From Oryza sativa Japonica Group (Eukaryota > Streptophyta > Magnoliopsida > Poales > Poaceae), in NCBI RefSeq assembly GCF_034140825.1, contig NC_089037.1, forward strand, positions 3,684,501 to 3,748,500: a stretch of DNA of 64,000 bases, written 5' to 3'. Made by a program: the position numbers and the translations under genes. The notes under the pieces are model-generated. The model was not told the DNA's origin and ran no database searches. It saw only the letters and a list, made by a program, of their open reading frames with translations. This document shows positions 54,998-64,000 of this stretch, one piece after another. Position 1 is the stretch's first letter; each line of letters begins with the position of its first letter.

Positions 54998-55379
54998 GGC
55001 ACGCCCACGGGTGGAGACCTTGGCTAGCTGCTTGGGGTGGGCAGGCAATCCGTCGAGCAGGTGCGGCGCGGAATCCCGGTGGGAGCTGCTACAGTGCCCG
55101 AGATTAGGATTTAGGAATGGGATTTGTCCTCACTTCTGGGGCCCCACCTGTCACCTGACAGGTAATACAAGGCTTAAGCAAGGGTGTAATCGCAAAATTC
55201 CCCCTCGAGTTTATTCTTTCCGTATCCATTTTGTGCTCTCATCTCACCATCTAAACCTCGATTAATTTCAAACCCCCGTCAAAAACTACTCACGTAGTAC
55301 AACTACAAGCCAACCCGCTGCAAAGCTTTGCCCACCATTTCCACACCCGCCCAAAGCTGAGCAACGCACGCGCGCGCGC
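54998..55379. promoter_or_regulatory. Short shared upstream region of uL18 and CSLA4
   Basis: The two start codons are divergent and only 382 bp apart, so both promoters and leaders must share this space. Near CSLA4 the sequence has CGCGCGCGC directly before the ATG. No unambiguous TATA box is visible for either side. A bidirectional promoter is inferred from spacing. Confidence 0.5.
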
Positions 55380-58300
55380 ATGGAGGGGCAGTGGGGGCGG
55401 TGGCGGCTCGCCGCAGCAGCAGCCGCCTCCTCCTCGGGGGACCAGATCGCGGCGGCGTGGGCGGTGGTGCGGGCGCGGGCGGTGGCGCCGGTGCTGCAGT
55501 TCGCGGTGTGGGCGTGCATGGCGATGTCGGTGATGCTGGTGCTAGAGGTGGCCTACATGAGCCTCGTCAGCCTCGTCGCCGTCAAGCTGCTGCGGCGGGT
55601 GCCGGAGCGGAGGTACAAGTGGGAGCCCATTACCACTGGGAGCGGCGGCGTCGGCGGCGGCGATGGCGAAGACGAGGAGGCGGCGACGGGCGGGCGGGAG
55701 GCGGCGGCGTTCCCGATGGTGCTCGTGCAGATCCCCATGTACAATGAGAAGGAGGTGAGGCGTTGGAACTCTCCCTTTTCCCCCCTTCCACTGCTGAATT
55801 TCGTGATCGATCAGTGTACGATCCGCTTCGGAATCGGAAGCGTGCATCCAAATCTCCCAGCGATGGTTGGACAGGCTTGCTTAATGCTCTAGCGCTTTTT
55901 CACTTTCACATGTGACATTTTGCGAGGCATTGCTTCAGCTCTCGTTCTTGTTAATCCGCAATGCATTGCTTCGCAGCTCTCGCTGTTGTTAATCTCTTCT
56001 AATTGTGTGGCGCATTTGCGCTGATATTTTAGTCTGTTGATTTAGAATTTGTTCTTCCGAGCCTCTGAATCAGCCGCTGGAATAATGGCTCGTGGGACCC
56101 TGTCTGTGCTCAGATCAATAGGACTTAGTTACATGTGGGGTTTTGTTTTATCAATATAGCGACATAGCGTGCCCGCTAGATGCTACCGGATGAGGGCCCA
56201 CATTGCGGGCCTTGCAAAGCAAACCAGGTTGCAGAACTGTTTTGTAGTTCAGCAATATCCAGGAGCTAACTAATCCAGGAAATTATTGTTAAGGGCAATT
56301 TACAATCGCCATCTAATGGGTTTAGCATTCTGTCTATTTGGTGGAGATGTTAACTAAGACTGCGCGTTGAATGTTAGTTGTTTTTGTCTGACAAGCATCC
56401 AAGTAATGTTTCAAAGAATTTGCTAATTGGTTTCCAGCATGTGAAAATGTGATGCATCTGCCATTCTTGTGCAGGTGTACAAGCTCTCTATTGGAGCTGC
56501 ATGTGCTCTCACGTGGCCTCCGGACCGTATTATAATCCAAGTCTTGGATGATTCCACTGATCCGGCCATTAAGGTAAGTTAAACTTCTGCATACATGCTT
56601 AGTTTTCTCCTTTACTCGAGCCAAGTATTTTCAGAAGTCATGCATGGCAAATTGGCGGTGCAAAGGGCTTAGATGAAGAGACGGTCCATGCAATGTTCAT
56701 GTCAAACAAGTAGCTAGTTCCTCATAGTTCTTGTTGCTTCCTTTTATGGTTTACGTTGTTCAGTTGTGGAGTGCAGAAGGATGATGGCTCATAATCCTGT
56801 GGATTAACCAAGTACACCCCACATATTTCTGTGAGTTGACCACGCAGAATAGAACGGTTGATGATCTTAGTGTGACCTGTATTTTGCCTATCTTAGATAT
56901 ATAGTACATGCCCAAAATTATTTTCCCTAGATACTCAATTGCTGGTCTACTCATGATTGCTAGACATGTAACACAACACAGAGTAGTTGACATAGCTACC
57001 ACTTGTAGACCTTTATTTAACCATAATATCCTAAACTGAGGTCATTGACAGGATAACCACAGGATCATACCACTTGCAAATTAATAACAATACAAATGCG
57101 TGATGAAGTTAAACATGCTAAAATACTGGGTTCACAAAGCTTGTGCTTACTATTATTTATTTGCAATGATATAGTTTGATAATTCAGCTTGACAATAAAA
57201 ATTGCAGCTGTAAGCTGATCCCATCATGTGAAGTACTGGATAATCTATGTTCAACATTGCACATGTTAATTACTGCAGTTATTTCCTATGCGGTAACCAA
57301 GGAGGTTCTTTCTCTTTTTATAAAATAAAAGAATTCGTCGTTCTGCTTAATAGTTGCAGCTGTGCGTTGATTGCATTATGTGAATCAAAGTAGTTCAACA
57401 TGACATCATGAAGTTTTACTTCATGCGCTATAAGGTTACTTTCAGGTAGATGAAGATTGATCAAGTGTACTTATGTACTTTCACTGCTTAGAAATCCACA
57501 ATCCATCATTATTTTCTATTTAGAGTTAGAGCTTAAAATAGGATTTTTGTTTCTTTACTTAGATTTTGGTCAAATGCAGGATCTAGTGGAGCTTGAGTGC
57601 AAGGATTGGGCGAGAAAAGAAATTAACATAAAGTATGAAATCAGAGATAACAGGAAGGGATACAAAGCAGGAGCCTTGAAGAAGGGCATGGAACATATCT
57701 ATACCCAACAGTGCGATTTTGTTGCCATTTTCGATGCAGATTTCCAACCTGAATCTGATTTCCTTCTAAAAACAATACCATTTCTTGTGCATAACCCAAA
57801 GATTGGTCTGGTTCAGACACGTTGGGAGTTTGGTAAGCAAGTATTTTCATTGTTTCATTCCAACCTTGTGAGGGTAGTCAAATTAAATAGGGGTGCTTCA
57901 GTTGTTGGTCTGATAGTCCGATTTATGTTTCTGTTGAATTGGTCACTCAACTGTTATATGTACTGTTTGTCTACTAAACTCTCAGATCATGTTCATCAAG
58001 TAGACTGAACTATGAAGAGCTTATAGCACTAAATGAAAATGAAAGGAAGTTTATTGGAAAAAAGGGCACATCCAATGTTGCACCGTTTTAAGTTATTAAA
58101 AGTAAATTTGGTCGGGTCCCAGAAAACCCATAATTTGGATATAGATGTTAACGCTCTGACACAATTTGTTCAAGTTTTCAATGGGTAATGTGGTGTCATT
58201 TGGTTATTTTAAGTGAGATTTTTTGTTCATTCTGATTACAGGCTGTTCTGCCCTGGCCTTTGCTGGGCAATTTTGCAGTGAACTATGATGTTTGCCTTAT

Positions 58301-59642
58301 GACAAGGATACAAAAGATGTCACTGGACTATCATTTCAAAGTAGAGCAGGAATCAGGCTCATCTATGCACTCATTCTTTGGGTTCAACGGTAAGATCCAA
58401 TATCAGAACTACTTACATGAACTTTTCATGCCTGGTCCTAACATCGCTGATCTGCCTACAGGTACTGCTGGTGTGTGGCGGGTATCAGCTATTAACGAAG
58501 CAGGAGGTTGGAAGGATCGCACAACTGTGGAAGACATGGACTTGGCTGTACGGGCAAGCCTCAAGGGATGGCAATTCCTGTATGTTGGTGATATAAGGGT
58601 ATGTCTTTGTGAGGATTGTATATGTTGATCCTTTGATAAGCATATATGAATATTTTACCCTGTTTTAATAATGAATCTTGATCAGGTTAAGAGTGAACTC
58701 CCAAGTACCTTCAAAGCCTACCGACATCAGCAGCATAGATGGACTTGTGGTGCTGCCAACCTCTTCAGAAAAATGGCAACGGAAATTGCCAAAAACAAGG
58801 CAAGCCTTCTTCAATGACAGAATGGAACATGTTACGGGATTGTCATGCAATAATTTCTTTACCCGGTTATATGTGATTCAGGGCGTATCTGTATGGAAAA
58901 AACTTCATCTACTCTACAGCTTTTTCTTCGTAAGGAGGGTCGTCGCTCCCATCCTGACCTTCCTGTTCTACTGTGTTGTGATTCCGCTGTCTGTCATGGT
59001 CCCTGAAGTCAGCATTCCTGTCTGGGGGATGGTCTACATTCCCACTGCCATTACCATCATGAACGCCATCAGAAATCCTGGGTAAGAATGAATTCTCCCT
59101 GCAGAGAACGTCTATCAATCTGCCCATCAATTTTCCAAGATTACAGATTTTATCTAATATATACCAGGTCCATCCATCTGATGCCTTTTTGGATTCTATT
59201 CGAGAATGTCATGGCCATGCACCGGATGCGTGCAGCTCTAACCGGCTTGCTCGAGACCATGAATGTCAATCAGTGGGTGGTTACTGAAAAGGTTGGTGAT
59301 CATGTGAAGGACAAGCTTGAAGTCCCTCTTCTTGAACCATTGAAGCCAACAGACTGCGTCGAGAGGTAAAAAAAAAATTACTTACGATCATATACCAGTT
59401 ACCCTCTGATATCAGAGCAGTGAAAAACTGAAAATCCATGCCTGAAATTACATGTCTGTCTGATTTTTCACCCTTGCAGGATTTACATTCCTGAGCTTAT
59501 GGTCGCGTTCTACCTCCTGGTATGCGCGTCTTACGATTTGGTGCTCGGGGCCAAGCACTACTACCTGTACATCTACCTCCAGGCATTTGCTTTCATTGCT
59601 CTGGGATTCGGTTTCGCTGGGACATCTACCCCCTGTTCATAG
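55380..59642 (+). CDS. CSLA4: Glucomannan 4-beta-mannosyltransferase (cellulose synthase-like A4)
   Basis: Nine exons (55380-55754, 56475-56573, 57580-57832, 58279-58389, 58462-58598, 58686-58799, 58882-59081, 59168-59365, 59480-59642) encode 549 residues, which I recognise as rice CSLA4. An N-terminal membrane span (about 38-70) is followed by the GT2 catalytic domain: LDDSTDP (about 148-155), DAD (210-212), TVEDMDL (301-307, catalytic ED) and QQHRW (340-344, the QxxRW signature). Four or five C-terminal spans follow. CSLA enzymes sit in the Golgi and polymerise GDP-mannose (with GDP-glucose) into beta-1,4-mannan or glucomannan for the cell wall. The intron after 58799 starts with GC, and its splicing restores the conserved IAKNKGVSVW. 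Confidence 0.96.
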
Positions 59643-61811
59643 CACAGCAATACATCATCTTCACTTCCAAACGATCCATTCTTCCCCAATTCATGATTGC
59701 ATCCTGTAACTACAAGCAATTCTTTTGTAAATGAAAAACAGGACAAGCTCTCACCACAAAAATCTCACCTGTAAACATTCCAGTTTTTACCATTGTTGTA
59801 TGCATTTTCTACAGCCCCTGCAGTGCAGGTGAGCTTGATGTGTAGATCTGAGGTATGGGCCTGGACCAGAGCCCATCAGGCCTAATCACAGGTCATGTGA
59901 ACTTGTGAAGCTCGTATCTATGCATAATGCAAAGAACCCATCACCCATCTATGGCTAGTTTCTTTACACATCGCTGTCTTCCAACTGAACAGAAGCAAAC
60001 TAAGCTGGAAGACCAGGCAAGAACTCCCAAACCTTTTGCTTTCATGCCAGAGAGAAAAAATCTAACTCCAGTTGTTGGTCTATATACGCTTGGATTGGAT
60101 TTCTCTATTCTTTTTCTTTTCTTTTCTTTTTGCGGTTTCGATTTCTATACTTTGTTAGTTAGATCGCAGCTGTCTACTTGTTACAATCGCCACTTGTTCT
60201 TGCGATGCTAACTTTTCTGCAGAGGCTTTCGTCTTTCCACAGATGCCTGTGATGTAAGTGACCCTCTCGTTCTTTTCCTTAGCCATTCTTTTCTCTTGTG
60301 TCTTGTCCCACGAGAGCACAAGAAAATGGGAGAAAAAGGCCGACCAGTTGGGGCCTGGACGTGACCTTCCTTTGTCACGGCTTGTGAGGTACAGTGCCAC
60401 TGACAAGTAGCTCAATCTAAAAGTCATCTTTTATTTTGTTGCACGTATCATCGATACGAAACACTCATTCATCCTCTGTTTCTTACACGTGTATTGGGCC
60501 TGTGTGAAATTTTGCCAGTTAGGATAATCTTTTGTATTAAGGCACCTCCAATCGATCTTGGAAGTTTGCTACTTCCAAAAATCTCGGCTTTGGTACCAAA
60601 AGTTCCCCGTCAACGCTTGACACGTAGGAATCAAAATATGAGACAATCCCACGTATGCTAACTGACCGACCAAACTAAGTTTATCTCTTTTTTGTCCCAA
60701 AATAATGTATACATATACGTCTCTATACGCACTCACATGCTTACCCCCACCTATACCTATATGAACACATCGAGAGAGACTAGACCGTCACCTAGTTATT
60801 AACCACTGAAAAAAAATAGATGTGAAATACGAGCAACCATCATCTCGTGCTTCGATGAGCAATTTCCATCACAAGAAACCTAATTGATTAAGATACGTTT
60901 AGTTCGAACCAAGAGCCTGTTTATGATTGATAACATTTTCAACCATAACATTATTTGGTAAAATTAATAATTATGTAGTCACGTTTAGTTTATTACCAAA
61001 TTTTGGCAATATGTATATAATTTTGGCAATATTATAAGCCAATCATATCAAAATTTTGCCAATGTTGCCAATTTCCAACATCAAGTTTTTGATACTTTCT
61101 CTTTGGTGCATTTTTTTATGGAGGAACTTTGACGCAATTTATGAAGAGCATATATATATGAGTAGGTTAACATCTACCTTCTTAGGCGCACACGCTTCAC
61201 AGTATTAACAAAAGATATATGGTTGATTTTACATGTAAGATTCACTAATAAGACAAATAAATATGTAGCCGTTGCAATACTGTCTAACAGAAAGAGAAAG
61301 GGACATATTTTTCATGAAATATATGTACTGGGATTATAGAAATTTCACAGGAATACAACAGGTTCATATAATCAGTGAAACAGAATAATGGCTTACTTTC
61401 AATAGAAACACAACTTTTAACTTTGAAAATTCCGCTTTCACCTGACAGCTTTCAGTTAAAATTAAAAAGATAGGCACCTAAAGTCTATTTATCCTGAAAA
61501 TGAGGTGCGGGCATGACTATATATGACGCGCTAGCCATTGTTAACATGCATGGCATAGGTAACCGTGGGCATGGCTAATAATGTAAGTGTGATAAGGTGC
61601 AATGGTAAGTATGAAACCAAAGGTGCACTAATTCCATCATGTAAACGTATGCAATCTAATTTCCAAAGGAAAAACATTACGACCAAAATTTTCTAGCCAA
61701 TGACCAACATGAACTACTAATGAAATTAACTGACCTTCCTTCCAAGCAGCAGCATTTTTTAAGTTTGAACACAGGAATTGACAAAGCGAAAACTAGCACC
61801 TGGGTTGCCAA
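59643..61811. other. CSLA4 3' flank and gene-free AT-rich DNA
   Basis: The 3' UTR of CSLA4 runs into intergenic sequence. At 60940-61090 there is a small self-complementary stretch (ACCAAATTTTGGCAATAT and CAAAATTTTGCCAATGTT) that looks like another worn MITE, but I could not fix its ends. No gene is supported. Confidence 0.35.
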
Positions 61812-62134
61812 CAGAATAAAAACTTTTCACCCATCACATCGAATATTTGGACACATACATAAAGTATTAAATATGAAAAAAAAACCAATTACACAGTTTG
61901 CGGGTAAAATGCGAGACGAATCTTTTAAGCCTAATTACGCCATGATTTGATAATGTGATGCTTCAGTAAACATTTGCTAATGACGGATTAATTAGGCTTA
62001 ATAAATTCATCTCGCAATTTTCTGGTGGAATATATAATTTGTTTTGTTATTGGACTACGTTTAATACTTTAAATGTGTGTTTGTAAATCCGATGTGATAA
62101 CAAACCTAAAAATTTTTCCCAACTAAACAAGGCC
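61812..62134. mobile_element. GGCCTTGTTTAGTT-family MITE, one end degraded
   Basis: The right end reads AACTAAACAAGGCC (62121-62134), the inverted form of the widespread rice terminus GGCCTTGTTTAGTT. The inner body has the family's AAGCCTAATTACGCCATGAT, GATTAATTAGGCTTAATAAA and paired CATCGGATTT-like segments. The left terminus is no longer recognisable, so the start is approximate. Confidence 0.65.
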
Positions 62135-62672
62135 TATGTTAAGTATAGCTATTCTCAAAAGGTATTTCGAAATGGGCACAGCAAGAGGGAACTATCAAAA
62201 TGCACTTTACAAGTTAACCAAACAAGCGTATACAACAAAAACAACGCACACGAGCGGTTCACACAAGAGCACGTATAGCGGCACAAAGATAAATCCAGGA
62301 AGACTAAGCCTAACTCAGCAGAGTCAGATTGTACTACACCACTCAATTTAAGTAAACTTCGGTCAATTTTCTGTTCTTAATTTTTGCTACTAAACAGAAA
62401 AACAATAAAAGGGTAGGGTGCTTATTGGAGGGTTTAATATTTCGTTTTCAGCATTCTGTATCGGGGGGTGCCGAGATACGGAAATTTCAATCCAAAAGTA
62501 TTTGAATTTTCTAACCAAATTTGGTTGAATTTAAACAAAATATTGCCAAATTCACCAAAAATGAAAAAGTTTAAAAATTCCAGCCCAAATAATATCATAT
62601 GGGGGTTCCTACAGAGCCGAAATTTTAAACCCTGGTTTACTGTACGATAGCCCTGATCTCATAACGGAGATA

Positions 62673-63011
62673 CTCCCTCGTTCTATATTATAAGTCTGTG
62701 TTCGGCAGCCTGTGTTCCCAACACATATCCCTCGTGTTCCGCGCGCATGCTTTTCAGACTGCTAAACGGTGTGTTTTTTTTTAAAAAAAAAGTTTCTATA
62801 CGAAAGCTGTTTTAAAACATCATATTAATCTATTTTTCAAAAAAAAAACTAATACTTAATTAATCACGTGCTAATGAACTGCTATGTTTTACAGGCGCAA
62901 GAGATTTATCCCAACTCTTAGGAATGTCTTATCTAAAAAGACATTCCTAAGTTGTTTTAGGTTTGTCTTACCTAAAAAGATTTATAACATGTGAGTACAT
63001 AACGGAGGGAG
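62673..63011. mobile_element. Stowaway MITE with a nested insertion
   Basis: TA-flanked (62671-62672, 63012-63013). Termini are CTCCCTCGTTCTATATTATA and, inverted, CTCCCTCCGTTATGTACTCA. Its centre is occupied by a different repeat (about 62697-62906), so the 339 bp are a composite. Confidence 0.8.
62697..62906. mobile_element. MITE-like element nested inside the Stowaway
   Basis: Contains TGTGTTCGGCAGCCTG, CGCGCGCATGCTTTTCAGAC, GCTAAACGGTGTGTTTTTTT and CTTAATTAATCACGTGCTAA. I recognise this as a separate high-copy rice repeat. It is bounded on both sides by sequence belonging to the Stowaway arms. Exact junctions are approximate. Confidence 0.5.
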
Positions 63012-63051
63012 TAAATTTGCTTTTGATCTTTTTTTCCCCTTAAAGGATTAT

Positions 63052-63213
63052 AAATATTAGCCCATTATTTCCTGTAATTAGTCATACCTTGGGTTTAAAT
63101 GATAAAGTTAGGATAAATAAAGCCTGACCTGAAAATATTAGCCCATTATTTCCAGTAATTAGTCATACCTTGGGTTTAAATGATAAAGTTAGGATAAATA
63201 AAGCCTGACCTGG
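63052..63213 (+). repeat. 81-bp tandem duplication
   Basis: Two adjacent 81-bp copies starting AAATATTAGCCCATTATTTC differ essentially at one base (CCTG against CCAG) apart from the junction. The second copy begins at about 63133. It lies immediately beside a Stowaway and is recent by its identity. Confidence 0.93.
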
Positions 63214-63905
63214 AGATTAACAGAAAGCTGAGTTGGAGCAGACTGTCACCCACTCTGGCATCCACAGGAGATGTTTGGCAGCTTGTTGTACAGTTGAAGT
63301 GGAAAATAGTACGCTATAACTGGAATATGTTCGGTAGCCACGAAAATTAGCTTATTACTAAACTGAACAGTTAGCATGAAAAGACATACTAGACTTTCGT
63401 TAGCTAAAAAGTGCAATCATCCCAGGATGGAGCTACATATATAGACATCAGGATAACAAGTCTCCACGGTCCATGCATCCCAACATGCATGTTTGTCTGA
63501 AGTATACTTCAGTATTGAACTTAACATCGAACATTTAGGATGTATTAATAGCTCCAGTAGCAGGTAAACTTTCACCTGAAACAAAGAATCTCTGTCTGAT
63601 ACTAATAATTAGCCTAACTAGGATTAATGAGAACTCAGTATAGTCAGTGCAACAATAACAATCAAGTTGCAAATATTGACAACCACATCACGATCAAATT
63701 GTCCTTCCCCTGAAGGCACAAATCAAAGCCTGAATACACGCAAAGAATGAAAAGAAACCAGCTGAGATAATGCCACTGCAAGCTGAAAGACATTACCAAC
63801 AGTCCAACACTGTCATTTTCTTTGTCTGCCAGCCTGAGGAGAGGGAGCTACACCGTCTTCAGACACTCAGAGCCACATAATAAAAGATGGACGAATTTTA
63901 GCAAA

Positions 63906-64000
63906 CCTCCGTCCTACTATCGTTTTGAATTTTTGTTTGTAACGTCTAACTATTCGTCTTATTCAAAATATTATGAAATTATTACTTTTTTTTACTTACT
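63906..64000. mobile_element. Left end of a Stowaway MITE, cut by the window end
   Basis: CCTCCGTCCTACTATCGTTT, then TTGTAACGTCTAACTATTCG and TCTTATTCAAAATATTATGA match the left half of the CGTTTGACCATTCGTCTTATTC Stowaway family also seen at 2272. The right half lies outside the window. Confidence 0.65.

Noticed and set aside
1-64000. LTR retrotransposons, tRNA or rRNA genes
   Set aside because: Looked for long terminal repeats, polyprotein motifs, tRNA-like clover sequences and rRNA blocks while reading. None was recognised, though a computational scan (tRNAscan-SE, LTR finder) could still find a diverged one.

Overview
The window is plant nuclear DNA and almost certainly Oryza sativa (rice), chromosome 3. 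Several spliced products are rice proteins I recognise, notably the pollen/anther fatty-acid hydroxylase CYP704B2, the mannan synthase CSLA4 and the 274-residue chloroplast ribulose-phosphate 3-epimerase. The rest fits a grass genome: GC-rich 5' exons grading into AT-rich 3' exons, GT-AG introns, and many small TA-flanked Stowaway and other MITEs in introns and promoters. No prokaryotic, viral or organellar segment and no LTR retrotransposon was recognised. Exon coordinates were derived by hand from splice signals and reading phase; in each multi-exon model the exon lengths sum to a multiple of three.

Layout. 1-66: 3' terminus of a Helitron. 0.97-4.06 kb (+): MFSD12-like transporter, convergent with an ER-type LEA_4 protein (4.67-6.00 kb, -). 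7.3-9.1 kb (+): DUF3110 plastid protein, convergent with a DUF1997 plastid protein (9.6-11.4 kb, -). 13.9-20.0 kb (+): a very long P-class PPR protein resembling Arabidopsis At5g15280. 20.9-22.7 kb (-): ACHT-type plastid thioredoxin. 26.2-27.8 kb (-): PLS/E-class PPR protein resembling At5g15300. 28.2-30.2 kb (-): CYP704B2. 31.3-32.9 kb (-): TPR-SET protein. 33.3-37.1 kb: two mobile elements, a poly(A) retroposon with a perfect 13-bp target-site duplication and a MULE-like element carrying a dense GATAC/GTATC satellite. 37.3-39.1 kb (+): mitochondrial-type ribosomal protein bL32. 40.2-43.1 kb (+): chloroplast RPE, convergent with an O-fucosyltransferase-family protein (43.8-47.1 kb, -). 48.6-50.3 kb: a Stowaway MITE and an ORF1-only PIF/Harbinger element. 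50.8-52.3 kb (+): a third PPR protein. 54.1-55.0 kb (-): uL18-family organellar ribosomal protein, divergent from CSLA4 (55.4-59.6 kb, +). 59.7-64 kb: gene-free, MITE-rich.

The genes are ordinary neighbours, not a pathway or cluster. A theme is nuclear-encoded organelle function: two plastid DUF proteins, two ribosomal proteins, three PPR RNA-binding proteins, an ACHT thioredoxin and Calvin-cycle/pentose-phosphate RPE. I found no convincing new biological system. The most informative oddities are a Stowaway insertion whose empty site survives in an adjacent tandem copy, the 63-bp (3 x 21) higher-order GATAC array with an orientation switch, the retroposon with a repeated 20-residue-unit ORF, an LEA protein with both a signal peptide and a C-terminal VDEL, two GC-AG introns, and a uORF whose stop overlaps the start codon of a PPR gene.
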